Positions 8,425-16,415 of a stretch of DNA of 64,000 nt are shown one piece after another. The translations under genes and the position numbers were made by a program. Source of the stretch: Clostridium thailandense (lineage in GTDB: Bacteria; Bacillota; Clostridia; Clostridiales; Clostridiaceae); assembly GCF_019207025.1 (NCBI RefSeq), contig NZ_JAEEGC010000018.1, positions 1 to 64,000 on the forward strand. The letters are read 5' to 3'. The notes below the pieces were generated by a model, which saw only the letters and a program-made list of their open reading frames with translations, was not told the DNA's origin and made no database searches. The stretch's first letter is position 1; each line of letters begins with the position of its first letter.

Positions 8425-9876
8425 CTAATTTCCAATCTCTTGTTCTAGTACCAATTCAGAGAGGATTTTAATCCCTTGACTGATTTCCGCTAGTGTTGCA
8501 TTCGAATAGGAGATACGTATATGTTGGTTTGAGTGGAATTCGTACAAGTCTCCAGGATGGATAAGTACTTTATGATTTAATGCTTTCACAAAAAGCTGGT
8601 GCATGGAGATTGGCTCATTTAACTTTAACCATATAAAATAACCGCCAGTCGGGATGTTCCATGTAGCGATTGCATTAAAATGCTTATTTAATGCAATAAG
8701 AGTGGTATCTCTTCTTACCTTCACTTTTTTTCTTAGTATGTCATTATGCTCTTGATATAAACCACTAGCGAATAATTCGGCAGCTACATTTTGGGATAGC
8801 GAACTTGTGCCGTAGTCCGACTGCATTTTAATATCGGATAGCCTTGCAATAACCTGTTCTGATCCGACAATCCAACCAATTCGAAGTCCAGGACTTAAAT
8901 TTTTTGAAATGCCGCCAACATATAAAACAAGACCATTCTGATCGAGTGATTTCAATGGAGGAGGAGGAGCATTTTCAAACCAGATTTCACGATAGACATC
9001 GTCTTCGATGATTGGCAGTCCTTCCTTCTCACAAAAATGAATCAATTCTTTCCTCTTTTCCAGAGGCATAACGGTTCCTGTCGGATTATGGAAAGTAGGA
9101 ATCGTAAAGAGGATAGAGCCTCGTTTACTTTTATGCTTTTCTGATAATTTCTTTATATTAATCCCTGTTGCTTCAAAAGGGATTCCTGATAGCTGCATGC
9201 CAAAGGACTGAAATGTTCGCAGCGAATACAGATAAGACGGCTTTTCAAGATAAACAATGGAATTGGCGTGCAAAAGACCAAGAGAAATAAGCTGTAACCC
9301 TTGCAAAGCACCGGAGGTAATTAAGACAGAGGAAGGATTTGTTGCAATTCCGATGGTCTGTAAGTATTTGCAGATTTCTTCTCTTAAAAAGAGGGAACCT
9401 CTAGGTTCTTCATATCCTAATGGCTGGGATGAAACAGATAATTTCTTTAATATTTTTTGTATCTTATCTTGTGGAATTAGCTCCGCAGCAGGTTCACATG
9501 AGCCCATCCGTATCATGTCAGGATCACTCTCTGCCGCATTAATTTGCTGAACAATCATATGGTTCGGTTGATGGTTTCCTGATGAGATATAACTGTTCCA
9601 ATTATAGCTTTGATTCATTAAATTCCACGTATTGTTAATCACCTTTGTTCCGCCGCCGGTATTGCCTTGAATAACTCCTTCAGCAGCTAATTCATCCATT
9701 GCAGCTACAATTGTACTTCGATTGACTGCGAACAATTCTGCAAGAGCTCTTTGACTAGGCAATTTTGTGCCAATGGGCCATTCGTTTAACGTTATTTTTT
9801 CTTTGATATAGCCGATAATTTGTAGATGCAATGGCATCGGATAAGTTTTATCTGGTTTCCAATCGGTTTCAAACAT
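8425..9876 (-). CDS. MocR-family regulator (GntR HTH fused to PLP aminotransferase fold)
   Basis: A 483-aa fusion: an N-terminal GntR winged helix (about 1-75, with KLPSQRALAELFAVNRST) and a class I aminotransferase-like domain (about 110-480) with the PLP-lysine motif GGISKNLSPGLRIG. Such proteins sense PLP or amino-compound ligands and usually control a divergent gene. ATG 9876 has AGGAGG eight bases upstream; the GTG further up overlaps that site and is rejected. The divergent unit (ornithine cyclodeaminase remnant and PhzF-like gene) is the likely target. If the cyclodeaminase was the main target, the regulator may now control only the isomerase. Confidence 0.87.
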   Translation of the reverse strand: MFETDWKPDKTYPMPLHLQIIGYIKEKITLNEWPIGTKLPSQRALAELFAVNRSTIVAAMDELAAEGVIQGNTGGGTKVINNTWNLMNQSYNWNSYISSGNHQPNHMIVQQINAAESDPDMIRMGSCEPAAELIPQDKIQKILKKLSVSSQPLGYEEPRGSLFLREEICKYLQTIGIATNPSSVLITSGALQGLQLISLGLLHANSIVYLEKPSYLYSLRTFQSFGMQLSGIPFEATGINIKKLSEKHKSKRGSILFTIPTFHNPTGTVMPLEKRKELIHFCEKEGLPIIEDDVYREIWFENAPPPPLKSLDQNGLVLYVGGISKNLSPGLRIGWIVGSEQVIARLSDIKMQSDYGTSSLSQNVAAELFASGLYQEHNDILRKKVKVRRDTTLIALNKHFNAIATWNIPTGGYFIWLKLNEPISMHQLFVKALNHKVLIHPGDLYEFHSNQHIRISYSNATLAEISQGIKILSELVLEQEIGN

Positions 9877-10013
9877 TGAATACACCTCCTGTTATTTGAA
9901 TCTAATATATCACTTGGTTGGATAAAAATCAACCATTGATGGTTGGAGACAAAAGAACTTTTTTTCACTACAATTACGTTATACGCGATGCTATAGTTTC
10001 ATTTGAGCAGTAA

Positions 10014-10307
10014 GGCAAACAGGAGTTGGATGAAGCCGTGTTTAAGGCGGCAAGAGTTTTTGCAGATGATATAGGTCAGGCATCGAAGGTTGGTGAAATA
10101 CAAACAGCAATCAGGTCGGGAATATTACAGAAAAAGTCGATAATAGAAATAGGAAATGTAATCAACGAAAATCAAAAGGGCCGCTTATCTAACAAAGACA
10201 TTACGGTATTTGACAGTACAGGGATTGCGCTGCAGGATCTTGCAGTTGCAGAATATATATTAAAAATATCAGAAGAAAATAACATCGGGAACATTGTAAA
10301 TATATGA
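10014..10307 (+). pseudogene. Ornithine cyclodeaminase/mu-crystallin C-terminal fragment
   Basis: About 97 codons match the last third of ornithine cyclodeaminase family enzymes, including the DSTGIALQDLAVA segment after the NAD-binding fold. The N-terminal two-thirds are missing, an in-frame stop lies at 10011, and the only possible start (TTG 10026) abuts a GGAG too closely. The fragment ends at TGA 10305-10307, inside the ribosome binding site of the PhzF gene, so the two were one operon. Confidence 0.75.
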
Positions 10308-10320
10308 GGAGGGTTTGAAA

Positions 10321-11190
10321 ATGAAAGTAAACGTATATAAAGTAAATTCATTTGCGAAGACAAAAGAAGGTGGAAATGCAGCAGGTGTGGTTCTGGATGC
10401 AGATTCATTATCGGAAAAGGATATGAGGAAAGTTTCTGGAATTCTTGGATTTAGTGAAACTGCTTTCGTATTGCAATCAAATGTAGCTGACTTTAAAGTG
10501 AGATTTTTTACACCAACGCAAGAGGTTGATTTATGCGGTCATGCAACCGTTGCAGCCTTCCATACCATGGCGAGTCTGGGATTATTGAAACCAGGATTGT
10601 ATAAACAGGAGACCAAAGCCGGAATCTTGGGTATTGCAATTAAAGAAGATTACTCCGTTATGATGAGCCAACCGATTCCTGTGTTTTCCGAAACCATAGA
10701 TAAAAAGGAAATTGCTACTTCATTGAATCTTAAAGCTTCGCAGCTTTCGGAGGATTTGCCCAGCCAAGTTGTATCAACAGGACTTCGGGATATTATGATT
10801 CCCGTAAAAAATATGAAGATTTTAAATGACATAAAGCCGGATATGGATAAAATTAAAGACATCAGCCAAAAATATAATGCAGTTGGGTATCATGTTTTTA
10901 CTTTAGAATCATTACATGGTGCGCACGCTCATTGCAGAAACTTTGCTCCGTTATATGATATTCCAGAAGAAGCGGCAACGGGAACTTCAAATGGTGCACT
11001 TGGCTGTTATCTTTATCACTATGGAAAAATTAGCAGCGGGCAGGCATCGGATATTGTATTCGAACAAGGCTATTCAATGAACAAACCATCTGAAATTCTG
11101 GTATCGTTGACAGTTAGGGAAAACGAAATTCTCGAAGTAAAGGTGGGGGGGAATGCAATGAATCTAACTTTAATAGAAGTTGAAATATAG
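10321..11190 (+). CDS. PhzF-family isomerase/epimerase
   Basis: A 289-aa member of the PhzF (diaminopimelate epimerase-like) fold. The catalytic glutamate is in GFSETAFV (Glu46), and the family signature DLCGHATVAAF (70-80) and the second-half EEAATGTSNGALG are present. Family members isomerise or epimerise small acids; only some belong to phenazine synthesis and no other phenazine gene is here. ATG 10321 is seven bases after GAGGAGGG. Position beside a cyclodeaminase relic and a MocR regulator suggests amino-acid-derived metabolism. Confidence 0.85.
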   Translation: MKVNVYKVNSFAKTKEGGNAAGVVLDADSLSEKDMRKVSGILGFSETAFVLQSNVADFKVRFFTPTQEVDLCGHATVAAFHTMASLGLLKPGLYKQETKAGILGIAIKEDYSVMMSQPIPVFSETIDKKEIATSLNLKASQLSEDLPSQVVSTGLRDIMIPVKNMKILNDIKPDMDKIKDISQKYNAVGYHVFTLESLHGAHAHCRNFAPLYDIPEEAATGTSNGALGCYLYHYGKISSGQASDIVFEQGYSMNKPSEILVSLTVRENEILEVKVGGNAMNLTLIEVEI

Positions 11191-11191
11191 G

Positions 11192-11280
11192 TAGCAAGCT
11201 CAGGAAATTTTCCCTCGAAAGTACCCCTGGGATGCAAAATTTGGTAAACATAGAGGCGAACTTTTCAGTTCGCCCCCTAG
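11192..11280. repeat. Dispersed TAGCAAGCTCAG repeat, fullest copy
   Basis: Starts with TAGCAAGCTCAG, contains AAAGTACCCCTGGGATGC and AAAATTTGG, then a hairpin GGCGAAC-TTTTCA-GTTCGCC (11255-11274). Pieces of the same sequence recur at 12761, 13316, 24951, 54360, 54999, 63801 and, inverted, 61418. It fills the gap between the isomerase and the peptidase. Confidence 0.75.
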
Positions 11281-11314
11281 AGCTATTACAGCAACCGGAA
11301 GTTTCTGATTGCTG

Positions 11315-12661
11315 TTAGCCTTTATAATTTTTCACTGCCTCATATATATCATCTATCCCCTTCATATAGTTATCAAAGGATTGATCCACAAAAACATCTG
11401 GAATAAATCCTTCCTTATAATCATCGGATAGGTTGAAAAGTTTGGTTGAATATGAAATCTGCCAATGAGAATTAGGTAAGGTTAACATTTTTATATCACC
11501 ATATCCATTGACATTGCCTCCAGTAGGTTCACCATAAAATATTGCCTTAGTTTGTTTTTTTAAGTCTAAACATGCCCACACTCCTGAAGAAAAAGTCTGT
11601 CTTCCTGTAAGCACAAATATCTTTCCTTTACCTTTAAGCTTCTGTATATTATTCAATTTTGAAACAAAGTCTGTCATAAGCTTTGAGTTTCCACCAGGGT
11701 TATACCTTAAATCTATTACAAACTTGTCTACATCTTTGTTATTTATCTCATCTATTAAGCCTTTAGAAAATTCGTTAAAGTCTGGTAAAGAATTATAATC
11801 CTTTTCTCCATATTCTTTTGCTACTTCTCTATCTATACACTGATTATACTGAAAATACAATATTTTATCTTCAGGCACATATTTATACCAATACAATTGC
11901 GAATTAGGGTCTTTTGTATCATTCTGTGCTCTTATTGGCTTTATTGGTGCCAAATCAATTCCTCTTACTATATTACTTGAAGTTAACTTTTCAGGCGCTA
12001 ATATTAATTTTTTTTCCTTTCCATCTTTATCAATAAAGCTAAATTCTGTTTTGTCTTGAGTTGTTACATTTAACGACTTTAATACATCTGGCATAACTAT
12101 ATATCTCACATTTGTTGCTCTTAGCCATTGACCATTTTCATGTGGAATCACTCTATTTATTTTCCCCATTAATTCATCAGCATTAATACCATTTATCTTC
12201 GTCAACTTTGCTCCTATAATATCTTTATACTGCCTATCTGCAGAAACTACTCTTAGTTCCATTCCGAACCAAGACAATCCTATTGGATAGATATTTTCAT
12301 CATCAGATTCAATACTTAAAGATGTATGTGCATCTTTAACTAAAGCTATTATTTCAGCTAATCTTACTTTAATTTCATAAGGTTTTAGATTAGGAATATC
12401 ATTTTTCAAATTTGTAATTTCTTTATCAAAGTCTTCTTTTTTCAGATCATGATATAGATTTTTATGATGTTTAGGTAAGTTTTTATGTAAATAGTCTATA
12501 TCTTCCATCCACTGCTTTTCTGTTAAATTACTTTCATTAACTTTTGTCACTTTACTAAATACAGGTTCATTGACTTTTGAATAGTATGAATATGCTGCTA
12601 ACAATAAAATTATACAAAGGGCACCTGCTATATAAACTCCTTTTCTATTAATCTTAGGCAT
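11315..12661 (-). CDS. Membrane-anchored S41-family (C-terminal processing-like) peptidase
   Basis: A 448-aa protein with an N-terminal membrane anchor (about 9-26) and a large extracellular part. The tail-specific protease core shows RYNPGGN (319-325), the nucleophile region TFSSG (356-360) and GEPTGGNVNGYGD (377-389), as in S41 peptidases of the TSPc type. A long N-terminal helical domain (45-115) precedes a degenerate PDZ-like segment. Cleavage of secreted or surface peptides is expected, target unknown. It is monocistronic, flanked on both sides by dispersed repeat fragments. AAGGGATG lies just upstream of the ATG. Confidence 0.85.
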   Translation of the reverse strand: MPKINRKGVYIAGALCIILLLAAYSYYSKVNEPVFSKVTKVNESNLTEKQWMEDIDYLHKNLPKHHKNLYHDLKKEDFDKEITNLKNDIPNLKPYEIKVRLAEIIALVKDAHTSLSIESDDENIYPIGLSWFGMELRVVSADRQYKDIIGAKLTKINGINADELMGKINRVIPHENGQWLRATNVRYIVMPDVLKSLNVTTQDKTEFSFIDKDGKEKKLILAPEKLTSSNIVRGIDLAPIKPIRAQNDTKDPNSQLYWYKYVPEDKILYFQYNQCIDREVAKEYGEKDYNSLPDFNEFSKGLIDEINNKDVDKFVIDLRYNPGGNSKLMTDFVSKLNNIQKLKGKGKIFVLTGRQTFSSGVWACLDLKKQTKAIFYGEPTGGNVNGYGDIKMLTLPNSHWQISYSTKLFNLSDDYKEGFIPDVFVDQSFDNYMKGIDDIYEAVKNYKG

Positions 12662-12760
12662 ATTGATTCATCCCTTTCTTTGAATAGTGTTCTGTCTTGC
12701 TATAAAAATTATAACACAACATTAAAATAAAGGATATATTGTATAATTTATACATTTTAA

Positions 12761-12785
12761 AGTGCCCCTGGGGTGTAAAATTTGG
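12761..12785. repeat. Dispersed repeat, right-end fragment
   Basis: AGTGCCCCTGGGGTGTAAAA followed by TTTGG matches the right part of the repeat at 11192. It sits just upstream of the truncated RibD-like gene. Confidence 0.65.
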
Positions 12786-12887
12786 CAATAATTATCATCC
12801 TGATTTATTATTATGTAAAGATATTCATCTTCATTAAAGAAAATGAAATGACAAATTTGAATTTAAGGTTGAGTAATATAAATATCA

Positions 12888-13258
12888 TGGGTAAAAGGAC
12901 ATTTAATGAAATTGAAAAAATAGATAATATCGGCAGTCTTTATCCGACTACCCAAAATTATGTTTTTACACATGCTGAGAGTTTGTCAGCTAAGGAATTT
13001 ATCCCTATAAATTGTGATGTTGTTGAATTTGTGAAACAAATAGAGAGGGATAAAAACATTTGGATTGTTGGAGGAAATACAATATTAGCCCCTCTATTAG
13101 ATAATCATATGGTAGATAATATGATAATACAGATTGCGCCTGTGTTATTGGGGATGGGAATACCAATATTTTCACAAAAAGAAGGATTGAAGCGATTTTA
13201 CTTGAAAGAAGTAAAAAAATACGGACAATTTGCAGAATTAATTTATAGTAAAATATAG
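12888..13258 (+). pseudogene. RibD C-terminal/dihydrofolate reductase-like protein, 5' truncated
   Basis: About 123 codons begin at IMGKRTFNEIE, the middle of the RibD_C/YwjB-type dihydrofolate reductase-like fold, and continue through IWIVGGNTILAPLL and IQIAPVLLGMGIPIF. These proteins normally start about 45 residues earlier. The missing part is replaced by a mosaic repeat (12820-12890) that also occurs at 1645-1710 and in part at 44113-44156. ATG 12888 is internal to the conserved domain with no ribosome binding site, so a working reductase is unlikely. Confidence 0.75.
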
Positions 13259-13315
13259 TTTGCTGCAGATTTTCAAAAAACATTATATTTACTATGATTT
13301 GGTAATATGAATTCC

Positions 13316-13350
13316 TAGCAAGCTCAGGAATTTTCCCACGTAAGTACCCC
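13316..13350. repeat. Dispersed TAGCAAGCTCAG repeat, short copy
   Basis: TAGCAAGCTCAGGAATTTTC followed by CCACGTAAGTACCCC matches the first half of the 11192 copy. It directly follows the RibD-like remnant. Confidence 0.7.
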
Positions 13351-13407
13351 AATGGTCAATATCATCAAGCTAAAATAGAAACTATTTACAAGAACCGATA
13401 TTTAAAT

Positions 13408-13455
13408 TGTAAACTTGTATTTCTAAATCAATGATTGCAAGTTTACAGTTTTTTG
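13408..13455. terminator. Probable bidirectional terminator
   Basis: TGTAAACTTG (13408-13417) pairs with CAAGTTTACA (13438-13447) and is followed by GTTTTTTGTTTTT on the plus strand. It lies 26 bases beyond the stop of the MFS gene on the minus strand, so it may serve both directions. Confidence 0.6.
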
Positions 13456-13480
13456 TTTTTGAGAAGTTATTTTTGAAATA

Positions 13481-14908
13481 TTAGCTAGTACAAGCATCTG
13501 AAGTCTTATGGGAAGGCAGCAGATATACACAAAACAGTGCTGCTATAAGTATGAAGATTCCAAAGTAATAGGTATCTCTTTGAGCAAGAACATAAATGCT
13601 TTTACTGCTAAGTTTAACAGAATGACTGTAAAACAGCTGTCTGGAGGTTAAAATTACACTGCTGAAGGCAACTCCCAGTGTTTGACCCAGATTTCGCATA
13701 GTTGCCAGCATGCCGGAAGCCACACCTGCATTTTCTCTAGGAGCAGAATTTAAAATTGCAGTATTTATAGAGGAAACACTTAAGCCATTTCCTATTCCCA
13801 TAATGAGCAGAGTGAAAATCACCATGATATAGCTGGAGGTTTCCTTTAAAAAGCTCATAAGCAGACAGCTTACACATATAAACAGCAGCCCTATGCTGCT
13901 TGGAAAGCGTGTACCCCTTTTATCTGTGAGACTTCCGCCAATAGGAGACAATACCATCATCATAAGGGGAGAGGCCAGCATAACTAAACCAGAAGCATCT
14001 GAGGGCATTAACAGTATGTCTATGAGATAAAAAGGTACTAAATAGGTAATTAATTGCTGTACCAAATAAGAGAGCATACACACAATATTGGCAAAGGAAA
14101 AAGTCCTATTATTAAAAAGCTTTAGGAACATTAAAGGAGATTCAGTATGCTTTTCATGTATTACAAATAAATACAATAGTAAAAGGCTTAAAAGCATGGA
14201 ACCCAAGAACCAAATAGAGTGAAGCCCCCATTTATTACTGAAATTTAACCCTATGGAAAAAGAGCCTATGGAAATTGAAAATAAAAGGGCTCCCAGCCAA
14301 TCCATAGTTCTATTTTTAGTACAATCTTTTTTGTCTTCAGGCATAACAATACAGGTGAAAATAAAACCTAAAATACAAAAGGGAAGGTTAAAATAGAAAA
14401 CTGCATGCCATGAAAAATGAGTAAGGAGAAAGCCTCCAATTGTAGGTCCTGCAGCTAATCCTATAGAGATAAACACAGCATTTATTCCCAGAGCTTTGCC
14501 TCGTTTAGAGGAATCAAAGGTTCTGCTGACGATGGCCTGAGTAATAGAAATCATAATGCTATAGCCAATGCCTTGAAGACATCTAAAAAATATAAGCATA
14601 TTCAAATTTACAGATAATAAAGGTGTCAGCATACACACTAAACCAAAAAATAAAAAGCCAATTCTAAATTGTTTCTTATATCCATAAAGTTCTGCAGTTC
14701 TCCCAAAAATCAATAATGTGCAGCAAGGCACTAATGAATATACTAAAGCCAGCCAGCTTACATTATTCTGGGTGGCACCAAATTCTCTTGCCAAAGTTGG
14801 AAGAGCGAGATTTAAACTATTTACAGAAAAGGATACCACCAAATTTGCCATACTGGTTACAGCAAAAATCATCCATTTTCCGTAATCACTTTTAAGTATT
14901 TTTTCCAT
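13481..14908 (-). CDS. MFS multidrug transporter, DHA2 (EmrB/QacA) type
   Basis: A 475-aa transporter with a predicted 14 membrane spans. Motif A is visible in GRTAELYGYKKQ after span 2, and motif C in GLAAGPTIGG of span 5, which marks drug:H+ antiporters. It should export toxic or antibiotic compounds. ATG 14908 has AAGGAG ten bases upstream; a further start eight codons earlier would cover this site. It is transcribed away from a LysR regulator 120 bases off, the usual layout for a regulated efflux pump. Confidence 0.87.
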   Translation of the reverse strand: MEKILKSDYGKWMIFAVTSMANLVVSFSVNSLNLALPTLAREFGATQNNVSWLALVYSLVPCCTLLIFGRTAELYGYKKQFRIGFLFFGLVCMLTPLLSVNLNMLIFFRCLQGIGYSIMISITQAIVSRTFDSSKRGKALGINAVFISIGLAAGPTIGGFLLTHFSWHAVFYFNLPFCILGFIFTCIVMPEDKKDCTKNRTMDWLGALLFSISIGSFSIGLNFSNKWGLHSIWFLGSMLLSLLLLYLFVIHEKHTESPLMFLKLFNNRTFSFANIVCMLSYLVQQLITYLVPFYLIDILLMPSDASGLVMLASPLMMMVLSPIGGSLTDKRGTRFPSSIGLLFICVSCLLMSFLKETSSYIMVIFTLLIMGIGNGLSVSSINTAILNSAPRENAGVASGMLATMRNLGQTLGVAFSSVILTSRQLFYSHSVKLSSKSIYVLAQRDTYYFGIFILIAALFCVYLLPSHKTSDACTS

Positions 14909-15028
14909 ATTACGATAACTCCTTTTTAACAATATCTTGCTTTATTATATTACATATGTTAGTATTTGTTAAATAAATTAAATTGGAGATAATAATTCGT
15001 TTTTCGAATGATAAAAGGAGCTTTTAAT

Positions 15029-15892
15029 ATGGATACACAGAATTTAAGAACTTTTCTTATGCTATCAAAATTAAAAAGTTTTACTGGTACCGCAGAAAAA
15101 TTATTCGTAGCTCAATCCACAGTAACCAATCGTATTGCTGAATTGGAGAAGGAAACAGGAAAAAAATTATTTACAAGAGATAAAAGACGTATTCAGCTTA
15201 CTAAAGAAGGAATATTGTTCCAAAGCTTTGCTAAAAGAATTTTGGAGTTGGAGGAAAGTGCAATACAGGAAATAAATCGGACAGATTTTTATAAGAATAC
15301 ACTTCGAATTGGAAGTGCTAATTCTATTTATGAATGCCATTTATACTCTATTATTCATTCTTTTTTGACTTCCCATAAAGATATATCAATTAAAGTTATA
15401 TTAAATCACTCACAGAATTTAATAGAAATGCTTGAAGATCAAATGCTTGATGTAGTTTTTTCCTATTTGTTTTATGAAAAAACTGGATATAGCTGTATAC
15501 ATTTTGCCACAGATGAGCTAATTCTTGTAACCAGTCCTGAAAACAAAGCCTTTAAAAAGGGCATTTATAAAAGAGAATTATTAGAAATAGATTATCTTAT
15601 GTGCGATCTTGCCTTACAAGAAGCAGGACAATTTATACGCACCTTATTTCCTTCCTATTATCAGTTTCCCTTTGAAATTGACAACAGCATAAAGCTTATA
15701 CAATATCTTATTGATGGTATGGGCTATAGCTTTCTGCCTAAAAGCATTGTAAACAGCTATATAGAAAAAGAGGAATTAAGCTATATACCACTTATGGATT
15801 TTGATGCCCCTTTAATCAACAGTTATTTTATTTATAAAAATAATGATAATGAAATTAAAAAATTTTTAGAATTACTGAAGTTTTATAGATAA
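15029..15892 (+). CDS. LysR-family transcriptional regulator
   Basis: A 287-aa regulator with the N-terminal LysR helix-turn-helix (MDTQNLRTFL to about residue 60, with AQSTVTNRIAELE) and a periplasmic-binding-like effector domain. AAAAGGAG precedes ATG 15029. Divergent from the MFS pump, it probably controls that gene and itself from the 14909-15028 spacer. Directly after its stop, in the same frame, begins a piece of a cation-efflux gene, so the original C-terminus may have been altered there. Confidence 0.87.
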   Translation: MDTQNLRTFLMLSKLKSFTGTAEKLFVAQSTVTNRIAELEKETGKKLFTRDKRRIQLTKEGILFQSFAKRILELEESAIQEINRTDFYKNTLRIGSANSIYECHLYSIIHSFLTSHKDISIKVILNHSQNLIEMLEDQMLDVVFSYLFYEKTGYSCIHFATDELILVTSPENKAFKKGIYKRELLEIDYLMCDLALQEAGQFIRTLFPSYYQFPFEIDNSIKLIQYLIDGMGYSFLPKSIVNSYIEKEELSYIPLMDFDAPLINSYFIYKNNDNEIKKFLELLKFYR

Positions 15893-15990
15893 CAAGTAGA
15901 TCTTGTAATTCATAATTATGGCCCAGGTAGATACATGGCTTCTTTGCATGCTGAGGTTTCCAGTCTCAGCGAATCCGAGAATTCTATAAA
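15893..15990 (+). pseudogene. Cation diffusion facilitator C-terminal fragment
   Basis: Immediately after the LysR stop, in the same frame, the sequence reads QVDLVIHNYGPGRYMASLHA and EVSS. It matches the cytoplasmic dimerisation domain of CDF metal transporters (HDL-VHDYGPGR-SVHAEV). No membrane part is present. The frame runs on into unrelated sequence and the 16106 repeat. Confidence 0.7.
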
Positions 15991-16105
15991 TTTATGGCAA
16001 ATGAATATCCCTTTCTTGCATATGCTCCACAAAAGCGATAGGCACTACCCGGAATTTATAAATATATGGTTTGGATTAGTGGGTAAAAACAGATATATAT
16101 ATACT

Positions 16106-16239
16106 AACCAGTGGGGTATACGGGATACAGAGGTGTTAGGAAAAGTGCTGAAAATCCATGTGAAATGTATGATATTTGGCGGTTTCTTTTAGTATAATCG
16201 GTACTGTGAATAGGACAGTCAGGCATTAAAATGCTTCTA
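16106..16239. repeat. Dispersed 135 bp repeat, copy B
   Basis: Second copy of the sequence at 1381-1515. The conserved frame ends KVLKIHV...MIFGGFF-stop (stop at 16190-16192). It joins a CDF relic on the left and a GNAT-like relic on the right, so three unrelated gene scraps lie end to end here. Confidence 0.7.
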
Positions 16240-16363
16240 GATATACAAGTCTGTATCAACATGTGTTTGAAATGAGGCTATATATCCTCTTTTTTCATAG
16301 ACCTGCTGATATGCCCCATTATTGCACCTAATATAAAGTTCTAGCATAAAATGATAAAGTGGA
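16237..16363 (-). pseudogene. GNAT-like C-terminal remnant
   Basis: The minus strand reads LELYIRCNNGAYQQVYEKRG then Y, ending at TAG 16239-16237. The N-x-x-A-x-x-x-Y-E-K-x-G-Y pattern is that of the last conserved block of GNAT acetyltransferases. Nothing upstream of this block is recognisable. Between this relic and 16416 the sequence is AT-rich with no other feature seen. Confidence 0.45.
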
Positions 16364-16415
16364 ATATTTAAAAATTTAGTACATAAAATTTGTATTTCAT
16401 TATCAATTGTAAGGA

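Noticed and set aside
10172-10408. Minus-strand frame opposite cyclodeaminase/PhzF
   Set aside because: Shadow of two coding segments; no ribosome binding site.
10321-11190. Phenazine biosynthesis
   Set aside because: A lone PhzF-family gene is common and not evidence for phenazines; no other phz gene is present.
11192-11280. Integron attC site
   Set aside because: It has hairpin parts and borders gene scraps, but I see no consistent R'/R'' boxes and no integron integrase; kept as an unexplained dispersed repeat.
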